Shown one piece after another: positions 1 through 10,140 of a stretch of DNA of 64,000 nt. Within the stretch, counting starts at the first letter, position 1; each line of letters starts with the position of its first letter. Location: positions 69,927 to 133,926 of the forward strand of contig NMRB01000120.1 in the NCBI GenBank assembly GCA_002633025.1. The letters are read 5' to 3'. The translations under genes and the position numbers were made by a program. The stretch is from Notospermus geniculatus. Its lineage: Eukaryota; Nemertea; Pilidiophora; Heteronemertea; Lineidae. Under the pieces are notes generated by a model. That model made no database searches. It was not told the origin of the DNA and saw only the letters and a program-made list of their open reading frames with translations.

Positions 1-34
1 CAACAGAAATCATCACAAGGGTACCGGTACTCAC

Positions 35-3000
35 TTAAATATGAGGTACTCTGGGTTATCTTCATACAGAGTAGCACCAAGATCGATGGGAGTGGGGTCA
101 ATCGCCGCCCTGCAGATGTCATTCTCACACCAATCTTTCTCTCGCCATGATTCAGCTTGCCATGGTAAAACTTCAGGGTCATCAATTCGTACACTGAAAC
201 ATGCAAAAACAAGCCACTTGTTTGTTAAAGCCTGTTTTTTACGACATGCATTCACTTCATCACTTTCAAAATCCAATGTTTTCCTTCACAGTCTAGAATA
301 GAATGAACCCATCCTTTCTGTTAGATATTTAGACAGTCTGATACACCAAACCGGATGCAGCCACAAAAGAAACAGGAACAGGAACAGACTGAGATGTACA
401 AAGTTTCATTATTTCACTCAACTCACCCTGCTTCTGGCAAAAGATCTCTATATTCGGCTGGAGACATAGTCTCTGGGAAGTTGGAGATGATTGCTAGTCT
501 AGAAGGTAAGGACAAAATTTATCATATATGAGCCAGAGTTTGTCAGCAGTAAAAGTCTTTCAAGGGGAATAGTAGTAAGTTTGCCCTAATGTAGGTAGAA
601 ATAATTCTAAACCATTCCACGAACACAGTCAGATCTCTGAAGCCCATAATACTTGCCTGTGTGGGATAAGGTCATCTGCATGGTAGGTCAGGAGATGGTC
701 AACTGCACGGTAGTCGCCAGCCTGGAAAATTGGAAAACTTGCCAGAAAAGACCAAACATCCTACATATATCTCCTTCTGTTCATCCCACTGCAACTGTAC
801 TAATATTACACAGGGAAAATGACGTACATCCGGCGGACGTATGGCGTATATACGGCATACGTCCGCCAGTCCTGGTTGCGTATATATACCGTATATAAAA
901 GTAGCTAGATTCAATTTGTATGTACGTCGTCGTATATACGCGGGATATATGGCGTATGCTGTACGTATGCCATACGTACGGCATATACTCCGCGGACATA
1001 TTTTTCCGTACGTAAGCCATACGTACACCGGACGTCCAGAGGATGATCCATTGTACTATACGGCGGATATAAAAGTAGCTGTACGTCTGCCGTATGTACG
1101 TCATTTTGCCTGTGACTCAAACAATATCCAGTAAAGTCAAAATCTTTCACCTACCCTTGCAAAGTCCACGGCGGCTTCTACAATGTTTTGAGCTCGAAAT
1201 TTTTCATAGAATTTGTGGTCAAAGTGTTCTTCAGCAATATGAGCACCACCAAGCACCATCTGAAAAGGAAACACAATTACAGATTTAATCACTATAAAGA
1301 ACCTTCCAGTGAGGAAATAAATCAGACTTCATGAAAAGATTTTAGTGAATGAGGCTTACCTCATATGTAGCCAACCTATCAAGGTACTGGAGCAGTTTTG
1401 TGCGAGCACGGCACAACTCTCGCTGCTCAAGGTTAAGCCTGCGGTGAGAATGGTATAAATCTTAAATGTAGGCTTTAATGAGAACAGCAATTTAAGTCAC
1501 CAATACACGTCATCCCGCATGCCAATTCTCAAAGAGGGTTAGCCTCTATGTTTGATCTTCTCCTGCTGTTTGACGTGTAAATCATGAATATCTTGCAAGA
1601 ACTTCATCCACGCATGCACACCCCATCTCTTCATGTAATTACTTACACTGAAAAGTTGACCCTTTTTTCCAGTTCTGCCCTCCGCTGCCGTTCTGCCTCC
1701 TTGACCCTCTCTTCGTGCGCTTCAAGGTCAAAGCCATCAAACTCTTCCTCCAGCGACAGGTAGTCTTCATTATCACATAGAATAAACCTGGAAAAATAGC
1801 AGCATACCTGTAAGGCGATAGCAGACGCCATTTTTCTTACAAGCTGAATTGAACTGTCGTTTGATGGACAATGTCTGTTTTGATTGACTGATGATCTTAT
1901 CTTACCTGCCACCATCCTCGCCTTTCCCGATTGCTATCAATGCCTCCAGATCAGTGCCACGTAGTCCATACTGCAGCAACTCTCTCATGGCCTCTATGCT
2001 CTCGGGAACTCTCTCAAGGCATTCATGAAGCACCCATGATCTCTTGCTTATTTTACTCTGAAAGGAGTACAACCAAGAAAGGCATTAGCCAAACTCGTTT
2101 TGTGACACACTGGCACTTCATCTAGACTTTGTCATTGAGATATACATAAAAACTTACAAGATAATCCTGAATAGATGCCACTGACACTGGTGTATTCCTC
2201 CATTGTCTCTGGTATACCAGATCACAGTCTAAGCCATAGGCTTGAGCGAGGGCCAATGCTTCACCATATTCCTCATTGTCAAGCTGAAACAAAGAAAAAT
2301 GCAAGTCAGTCTTCTCNNNNNNNNNNNNNNNNNNNNNNNNNNNNNNNNNNNNNNNNNNNNNNNNNNNNNNNNNNNNNNNNNNNNNNNNNNNNNNNNNNNN
2401 NNNNNNNNNNNNNNNNNNNNNNNNNNNNNNNNNNNNNNNNNNNNNNNNNNNNNNNNNNNNNNNNNNNNNNNNNNNNNNNNNNNNNNNNNNNNNNNNNNNN
2501 NNNNNNNNNNNNNNNNNNNNNNNNNNNNNNNNNNNNNNNNNNNNNNNNNNNNNNNNNNNNNNNNNNNNNNNNNNNNNNNNNNNNNNNNNNNNNNNNNNNN
2601 NNNNNNNNNNNNNNNNNNNNNNNNNNNNNNNNNNNNNNNNNNNNNNNNNNNNNNNNNNNNNNNNNNNNNNNNNNNNNNNNNNNNNNNNNNNNNNNNNNNN
2701 NNNNNNNNNNNNNNNATTGACAACATCAAATTCCCTTATTTGAATCTTGATTAAATCACTGTATGGAGCACCAACTTGAAAGAAACATCTACAAAGCCAC
2801 ATTAGAGGAATATCACTTCGAAACACTTCTTTATTTTCGCCTCATTATGAATGCCCATTACCTCAAGACCAAGGAATCCACCATCATGAGCTGTTGACAC
2901 GAGGGGTGAAGGTTCAAACCACTCTGGTGACTTCCCAAGAAGATTCTTCAAACTATTGATAGAGGAAACTGTCACTGAACCAGTACACCTTGCAATGATC

Positions 3001-6000
3001 AATGCCTGAAATAACAATGGAAATGTGTTGGCTTTTTGAGAAGATGGCTTAATTTCTTCCCGAGTATTGCAAGAACAAAGCAATATTGTACTTACCAAGT
3101 CTGACCACCAATTCACATCAATGATACTTGGAGATGCACTGTATTCTGAAAACAAAACAAGTGATACTTGTAGACTTAATGCTGATGAGTAGTCATCAAA
3201 TCCCTTTTCCCATTCAAACAGTGCTATTGGCAAAACGTACATCTGACAGTCTGTAGAGGTCATTTTCATGACACCATACAAGTCTCCTGCACCCGACCAA
3301 GCAAAATGCTTACCTCTAGTTAGTTTCCGTCTTGGGTTCTCAATGATGGCAGGATTGATTTCATCCAAACCAGGCTGAAGAGACAAGAACAAGTGGTGAA
3401 ATAAGTCACAGCAGAAAAATTCCCATTGAGCGCACAACATATTGAGAAAATATGCTACAGGATACAACTAGCCTAAGGAAGCTGCTCCATGATCCAGAGT
3501 TACATCATGGTTAAGAGTTAATCTGGCGCCATAGACACTTCTGCTCTGCTAAGAGACATGGATACTGCAGTCAATTCCATGAACGTAGAGCTGGGGAAGG
3601 GAAAACAGCCGATACGTTACCTGTAACTCCTCTGCCCATGCTTGCCTCAGTCTCAGTGACGGCAGTTCCCACAGCGACAATTTGCCAGAATGATGGATCG
3701 ATACCAGCAGGTCATTGTTGGGAGAAATACACAACTTGAAGATTCCATCCTGGAAAATAGTACCGGTAGATCCTATTAGTTGAGGTTGTCAACAAAGACT
3801 TTAAGCAAAGGATTCAGGTATGGTTACCCATAGTCTAGGGCACTCAGAAGTGTGGGACCATTTGGCAAAGTGTCCCAAATCCTGTGCAAATTGCCTCCAT
3901 TTTTCATTTAAGAACTAGCACACCACAGAACTAATATTTACCGGCTTGTTCCTTGACCAGCGAGGTTTCATGGCTGCAAGTTTGGCTATGAAGCTTCGAC
4001 TTCTCTGCATCTGAAGTAACAGATATATGCAATATTACTGAACTGAGGCTTGTGCATTTCATGCAAGCTGTAATTCTTAATACATGTGTGTGTGTGTGTG
4101 TGGCGACATCAATCATCTTGCGCCAAATTTGCATGAAAGCAAGGGAAACTCTTGGAGACTGCACAGATTTCCTGTGGGACTTTTCTTCTGCCTTTTTAAA
4201 CTACTTACTGCAGCTTTGTCCTCTTCGTAATCAGTCACCATTTTGTAGTATGGAGGAAGAGACATGGATCTCCAGGCCGTGATGCCTTGCACGGTAGCTG
4301 CTGAAATGCCACTTTCCACTGTTGCCTTTCCAGTACCTCCCACCAGTATCAGATTATGCTTCTGATCATATGCAACACAGCTGAGACCATTTGCATACTG
4401 AGAGGTGAAGTAGAAAGTATGCTCCTTCTTGTAGCCACTGTCTCGACTGGAAAAATATCAGAAGAAGGTTTCAAAAGAAGGGCATAGAGGTTGAGCAGAT
4501 TTTTTGCTTCACTGATCAGTGTTTTTTTAAAGATATTACTCAGAATACTTTCAACAGTCTTCACAAGTGCATGCAAGGGGACATACAGTATACCAGTACA
4601 CGTACCTGATCAGATAGCTGCAAAGAGCACCCTGATAGTTGACCACAAGAAGCTGGCATGTCCTGGAAATATAACAGAAATATGGCACTGTATCACTCAC
4701 ATTCTCACCATTTCCAGCTGCCCAAGTATAATGCAATTCGAGAAGAACTTCTTCTAGACGGAGGACCTATTCCAGGCTCTATAATCGCCATGTAATATGC
4801 CAGAATACTCGCCATGTAATATGCCAGAATACTCGCCATGTGATATACCAGAATAGGCCGAGCCCATATTCATGAATCATCCCTTAATTCTGGAAGACCA
4901 TACTTCAAAAGTGTAGTGAAAGGTTCATACTTACCAGGGCTCACTTTCTGTTGGTTCGTAATTGGTGAAGACAAGTCCAGCCACAGCTCTGCTGAGATCA
5001 AGAGGGTGATTTGGGTTGTTGGATGTCGCCTGTGTATGTAGAGAAATGAAAGGTAATTCTTCATTACTGCTGTTTACGGTGTAAATGTACTCGCTCTATA
5101 TGATAACGTACGGTAGTCAGCACTTTACTGCCCGACATGGTACACATATCAAGACAAAGAGGTATAGATGTACTCATCGAAATAACCAAGTGCCTCTTCA
5201 CAGTGCCAATGAAAAATATGAAACAGACTTCTCTCAACAATACATAGTATATATCCTTATTTTACATTTGCTTACACTTGGAATTGTACATAGCTTTGTT
5301 CCCACCAGGTCAAAGACATCAACATTCCCATAGCTATCTGAACATGCCAACATTGTGCTGTCCAAACTCCAGACAATTTTCTTCCACTGTGGGTGGGTGT
5401 CATGTGAAACCACACAACGACCATGAACAGTGCTGAATTCATCTCTAGATGATCTGAAGAAAAGAGGAATAAAAACAAGTAAAGAATACTTCAGGGTCTG
5501 ACTTTCAAATGACACAGTGACAAAGTATCGGGCCAATATAAATGAAAGAAGTTTTACCTTATCTCAATTGTCTGGTCCTGAAGTATGGCCACATCTTTAC
5601 CATCACTGAAATTTTGAGACAGAATTTCAATGACTGTTCAATTGCTGGCATTAACCAATGATGAACTTAGAACTACTTTTCAGCCACCACAGGGGCAACT
5701 TGGGAGTAATACTTGATGTAATCATCATTGGGCCTACAGCAGCACACTTACTTCCCAACTGCTATCTGCCAATGAAGTTGACTGGATATAAGTCGCACAA
5801 GATCAGATGGCAATGCACATGGACTTGCAGTCCTAAGGGGGAAGCCAATGTTGCGAAGGAAAGACCACAAGACATCTGAAACAAGATGAAAATTCATAAA
5901 ACAAATAAAGGATCTTTAACAACTGGTGTTTGAGTATGACGTATGCACCCACCAGTTTCAACTATACTGTACTGGTAGGTAAGAGAGAGATCAGTGCAAT

Positions 6001-6834
6001 TCTGAGGAATAAGACAACATCTGTCAAGGCCTAGGCCTATCCCAGAACATCTTCACTTTTTATCGGTGAGAAAGTAAGAAAACCCCAGGCCCAGGCCACT
6101 CAGGTTAGACTAGACAGACTGAAACTTTGTTATTTCTTACACTGAGATGATGACTGAACTCTTCCAACTAAAGACACCTGAGACTTCTCCTTTGCTTTCT
6201 CAGTGCGATTCTGAAAGTTTAAACATAAAACCATGAATAACAATAGACACCTTTCGAAAGTTCAACATACCATTTCGGTGCCGAGGGTGAGAGGGCGCCA
6301 GTAAAAATTTATTAAAAACAAATGGGAAAACGAAAGTGTTGCCAGAAATTGCAGGCATAGCTACCGTAACTGCCCAAAACACTTGATATTGAAATCTGGC
6401 AGACATCTGATCTGGCACAGGCCACTGAAACCAAGTCAAAGGGGTTGTGAGTGGTTGGGGTTACTGACAACACACACCCAGCGTTACACACGCCGAGGCC
6501 GCGATCGGCGTGTGTAACGCTGGGTGTGTGTTGTCAGTAACCCCAACCACTCACAACCCCTTTGACTTGGTTTCAGTGGCCTGTGCCTTGGCTATGGATG
6601 CATGGATGATGCATTGCATGGATGCAGGCCGCGCGATCGCAGTGTGGAAGCGAGCAGAAAAAAGATTTTGGGGCTAGGAAGACACCACTTTACATGACTT
6701 TAACTCCCTGAAATCATACAAATCAATCTACTGACCAAGTTGTCTGACTCCTGGTGCCATTCAGCGGGGACAGAGAGGTCGTAAAGAATGTTTTCTTCGT
6801 GCAAACTTCCACGTCGGATCTCGGTGTCCGCCAT
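35..6834 (-). CDS. NBAS: NBAS (neuroblastoma-amplified sequence), N-terminal part, 3' end outside window
   Basis: Known NBAS proteins are part of the ER NRZ tethering complex for Golgi-to-ER vesicles and act in nonsense-mediated decay. Visible exons, 5' to 3': 6834-6736, 6210-6141, 5875-5752, 5605-5558, 5453-5276, 5029-4935, 4662-4606, 4446-4209, 4010-3942, 3749-3621, 3374-3314, 3145-3096, 3005-2862, [N gap], 2283-2158, 2057-1906, 1787-1647, 1438-1360, 1259-1155, 721-657, 498-427, 193-35. All reading phases join. The start is MADTEIRRG, with HEENILYDL close behind. WD40-like blades follow (KIVWSLDSTMLACSD; ISPNNDLLVSIHHSGKLSLW), then DVNWWSDL, KSPEWFEPSPLVSTAHDGGF, DLVYQRQWRN, SWVLHECLERVPES and REKDWCENDICRA, which fit the beta-propeller and the region leading to Sec39. 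About 454 codons precede the gap and 300 follow; human NBAS has about 2370 residues. One or more exons between GGFLGLE and LDNEEYGEAL fall in the gap. The last exon ends in phase 2 at the edge. Confidence 0.95.
809..1113. mobile_element. Inverted-repeat element rich in alternating TACG in an NBAS intron
   Basis: The left end reads CACAGGGAAAATGACGTACA and the right end is its near-perfect reverse complement (TGTACGTCATTTTGCCTGTG). The interior is packed with TACG/CGTA and TATAYGCC motifs, including a sub-palindrome around 834-868. It lies in the intron between exons 1155 and 721. No coding potential is believable; the open frames in it are by-products of the repeat. It is probably a non-autonomous DNA transposon; the family is not identified. 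Confidence 0.6.
2317..2715. other. Assembly gap (N run) inside NBAS
   Basis: A continuous run of N. It interrupts NBAS between the exon at 3005-2862 and the exon at 2283-2158. The missing piece corresponds to the acidic linker and 'YFGYIKQGLYLVTEMERF'-type segment seen in vertebrate NBAS. The real gap length is unknown. Confidence 0.98.
4799..4858. repeat. Short tandem repeat, about 26-bp unit
   Basis: The unit containing CGCCATGTAATATGCCAGAA occurs about three times in a row, the last copy diverged. It lies in an NBAS intron. Confidence 0.7.
6414..6587. repeat. Perfect 83-bp palindrome with 8-nt spacer in NBAS intron 1
   Basis: Bases 6414-6496 are exactly repeated in reverse complement at 6505-6587 around the spacer GGCCGCGA. 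The symmetry stops sharply at both outer ends. It lies about 150 bp downstream of NBAS exon 1. It could be a fold-back duplication or a cloning/assembly inversion; see findings. Confidence 0.9.
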
Positions 6835-7123
6835 ATTGGCCGTGCTGTCATTTTAACCCTCCAAACGCTTAAAAAAATTCCCCATCTTGGAAAATATACG
6901 CAAAAATCTGAAAAAAATTGTATGAATTTGTAATGTTGAAAGTTTTCTTTGTGAAAATTATGGTTAGTTTGGTTAAACTGGATTGTTCCTAAAAACCCAA
7001 AGGGAAATATCTTGAGAAGTTTAGAGAGTTAAAAAAGGGAATTCCTCTGTCAGGTTTGTGGGGATTCCCCAATCTGATGATAGCTTGGATCCCTGTCAAA
7101 CCCGTCAGATTTCATGATTTATC
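6835..7123. promoter_or_regulatory. Putative bidirectional promoter between NBAS and PPCDC
   Basis: Only 289 bp separate the start codons of the divergent genes NBAS (minus, 6834) and PPCDC (plus, 7124). There is no clear TATA box. The NBAS start lies in a CCGCCATATTGGCC context, where GCCATATTGG includes the CCAT core seen in YY1-type sites of housekeeping promoters. That both genes share this promoter is inferred from geometry. Confidence 0.6.
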
Positions 7124-8679
7124 ATGGATAAGCGTGAAAAGAAGCATGTTTTGATTGGTTGCACTGGAAGCGTGGCGTCAATAAAGATTCCTCAACTAAT
7201 ATTAGCTCTCAGAAAGATAGAAGACGAAGATGTAAGGCAACCCAACTCATTTTATTGAAACTAGGCCTACTAGGCCTAGCCTACCAGCTCATCATCATGA
7301 TCAAATGATGATCATTGTGATGATGATGGGGGACATGTGGTGGGCATGCTCCATGCATGCTATCAGCAATGATGCATGAGCTAGGCCTAGGCCTAAGCGC
7401 TAAGCCCTACTAGGCCCCCCTAGGGCTTGGCACCACTATAGGCTAGCATGGCTACCGCTACCGGTAGGGCTGCTAGTGTAGGCCTAGGCTAGGTAGGTTT
7501 AGGCCTAGATTAGAAGGCAGGCACGAGGCCAAGCCAGTTTGGCCTTAACCATGTCGACTAAATAAAACTATTAATCCAATGCTGCTGTGACAAAACTCAA
7601 GAAAGAGTGGGGCATTGAAATATCTTGTTCAGAAGGCCTGGGTGTCTATCTCTCTGAAATGTCTCATTAGTCATTGTCTGGTTTCAGGTAGAAATACAGC
7701 TGCTTCCAACACACCACTCAAAACATTTCTTTAAAGTTGAGGATCTTCCAATCACAGTATGGGATGATGCTGATGAATGGAGAGTGAGTCTTCCCTGGTT
7801 AGGATTTTGTGCCATCCTTTAATCCTGTATAACTTGTGCCAGGAAACCTGTTCAGTTGATCCCGTCTCTCTTATTGAATTGTTGTGACACAAGCACAGGT
7901 ACCGGTACATGATAAAACATGTTCTGCTTTTCAGAGTTGGCATAATATCAAGGATCCTGTCATTCATATTGAGCTGAGAAAATGGGCAGATGTCATGGTC
8001 ATAGCTCCACTTGATGCTAACACTCTGGCTAAAATTTCGCATGGCATCTGTGATAATCTTCTGGTGAGTACTTGTGCAATACTCATATCTCTCGATCTTA
8101 CATGTAAAATGAAACTCATGGTTATTGTGAATGCTTAGAGTATGTACTCTAGTATTGGACATCAAATGGTCTATTTTCCTATGATTGGCTATGTCTTTCC
8201 AAAACATTTCAGACATGTGTTGTGCGGGCATGGGATGTGAAGAAACCATTATATTTTGCACCAGCCATGAATGTTCACATGTGGGAACATCCATTAACAA
8301 CAGAACAAGTGGACAAACTAAAAAGTTTTGGATACAGAGAGATCCCTTGCATCAAAAAGCTTTTAGCTTGTGGAGACCGAGGTGAGCTCGTAGGGATTTT
8401 TTGGTAGGAAGGACACATGTTCTTCCTGAAGACTTTGTATGGTGTGTAGAGTTCATTGTCCTACTGTAACCACAACTTGGCAAAAACAAGATTATTAACC
8501 ATGGGTACCAATGCCTGTACAATACAACTCGTAGCCACTTCATCACTTTCTGTCCCCAGTTTATCACAAGGTATATTTTCTTTTCAGGGATGGGTGCGAT
8601 GGCTGAAGTGTCCACAATTGTTGATTGTGTTAAAGAGGCTTTAGCGGAAGTAAAAGGACAGCAAGACGGATCATCCTGA
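7124..8679 (+). CDS. PPCDC: Phosphopantothenoylcysteine decarboxylase
   Basis: This flavoenzyme of the HFCD family decarboxylates 4'-phosphopantothenoylcysteine to 4'-phosphopantetheine, the third committed step of coenzyme A synthesis in the cytosol. Exons: 7124-7231, 7688-7783, 7935-8063, 8213-8381, 8588-8679. All are GT-AG and in phase, giving 197 residues against about 204 in human. The FMN loop GCTGSVASIK is at residues 11-20. HIELRKWAD supplies the catalytic His, followed by VMVIAPLDANTLAKI. The PAMNVHMW motif is intact and LACGDRGMGAMAE forms the substrate-cysteine flap. The start ATGGATAAG is the first Met and sits seven codons before the first beta-strand. It is divergent to NBAS with a very short spacer. 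The gene looks complete and functional. Confidence 0.96.
7259..7520. repeat. AGGCCTAGGCCT-rich intron sequence in PPCDC
   Basis: PPCDC intron 1 is dominated by short strings of TAGGCCTA and CTAGGCCTAGG plus ATGATGATCATCA stretches. This is low-complexity filler of the kind scattered through the window. No gene is visible. Confidence 0.6.
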
Positions 8680-9210
8680 GAGGAGTCATCTGACAAGTGG
8701 AGTGTTGTACAGCTTCATTAACATATTGGTGCTCATAGACTCTTAGACATTCTTTCATTACTGAATACTTGTAGAACTTGTAGGTTCCATTTGTGAAGTA
8801 CACCCCTGCTGCAAAAAGACATGTATTCATCGATGGGCTTCCATTAGAAAACAATCCACGGGAAAGACCACAGTTGAAGTTGATGTCAGAAGATACTGGA
8901 GAATGCGCAAAAGACAAAAATATGAAGCGTGGAAATCCCGAGTTGTATCAATAACCTCTAGTGCATGTTCTCTTTAAAGATGGCCATTGCAAGCAATGCA
9001 TTTATTCAAACTCTAAACAGGTCAGAATCTTTACTAGTCATATAATGCTGCTTTCTGCAATATGCATGATCTGAGATTTTTGTTGCTGTATTGTAGTTAT
9101 TTACATGGAGAATTGTTTTCAAGTCAACTGGTAACATGACTACATTGTACAATTGAATATCTATTCCTCAGGGTACATGTATATTTTGAATAAATCATGA
9201 AGTTTTAAAA
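8680..9210 (+). other. Probable PPCDC 3' UTR with AATAAA at 9189-9194
   Basis: Non-coding sequence follows the stop at 8679. The first good polyadenylation hexamer, AATAAA, is at 9189-9194. The 3' end is inferred from that signal only. Confidence 0.5.
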
Positions 9211-10140
9211 TGATGACAGGTTATTACATGTGCTTCACTTGTGAAGAATGTTGCAACATGGTTTATGCAGCTGTGAGGGGTATGAATTTAATGCCTTTTT
9301 AATGCTTTTTAATACCAGAAATTTCCCAAATTTAATGCTTCTCAAAGGCAAGATCCGTTTCAGTAATTTACCAGTAATTCTTTATAAATTTATTACGTGA
9401 CAGTTAGCCCTCAACACTGCATGCACTAACACAATACACATGATTGACAGACAATGAGCATATTCGCTCAAGACAATCAGCTTGGGCTGCCAAGCATTTG
9501 GCTGTGTACACAAAATGTACAGCGGCGTGTATTTGTACAGAGATCAGAGTGCTGCATTGATGAACGACTCCATTGTCCATGTTGTCAGCGATCCCCAAGC
9601 TTCAATTAGGAAGTAATTAGATTAGGATTAGGCCTAATTAAACAACACAAGCTGAGAAATAATCGGGTGTATTTATTTTGGAAGTGACCATAAAATCACA
9701 ATTTAATGCCTTTTAATGCCATACAGTGACAAATGTTGGGGATTTAATGACTTTTAAGGCCTTAATGAAATGGTCCATGGACCATGTGCTCACTCGTTTG
9801 GACATACAGTGTAATGACAGAGAGAGGTACATGTCAGTTATGAGCAATCTGGGTAAGGGGTATATATGTACCAAGTTTCAGATCAATAGCTCCAGCGGTT
9901 ATGAAACGTGCCCTGCTAACGGACGACGACAACGACGGACGACGACGACGACGGACGACGGACGCCGCAGGACGATAAAAGCTCACGAGTGAGCTAAAAA
10001 TGCAATGACAAAAAATAATGCTTTTTAATGACTTTTAATGATCCGCGGACACCATGTTGCACTGGAACGGAAATGCGTATTTGGAATCCAAACCTGAGTG
10101 AATGTAATCTTTGTGAACGAGGATCAAGTGTTGAAGCAAA
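9211..10140. repeat. Repeat-rich spacer with TTTAATGCCTTTTAATGC-type motifs
   Basis: Motifs of the form TTTAATGCYTTTTAATGMC occur near 9290-9320, 9700-9770 and 10015-10045. They look like parts of one element that was later split by the GGAC-GAC repeat at 9768-9998. No gene is recognised. Confidence 0.4.
9768..9998 (+). mobile_element. Dispersed repeat with GGACGAC tail and terminal hairpin (fullest copy)
   Basis: It begins with TGGTCCATGGACCATGTGCT and continues through ACCAAGTTTCAGATCAATAG and a (GGACGACGAC)n tract. It ends AGCTCACGAGTGAGCTAAAA, a short palindrome followed by A-rich sequence. Other copies: 16315-16447 (3' part, plus), 46940-47059 (5' part, minus, cut by the gap) and 55070-55132 (3' end, plus). 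A 3' hairpin followed by CTAA is Helitron-like, but a poly(A)-tailed retroposon is equally possible. Confidence 0.65.

Noticed and set aside
699-1150. Several overlapping open frames on both strands rich in Tyr, Arg and Ile
   Set aside because: They arise from the TACG inverted-repeat element, occur in four frames at once, and lie inside an NBAS intron.
2122-2826. Long open frames across the N run
   Set aside because: Their length comes from N bases; only the flanking NBAS exon is real.
4087-4102. GT microsatellite in an NBAS intron
   Set aside because: Ordinary short GT repeat with no sign of function.
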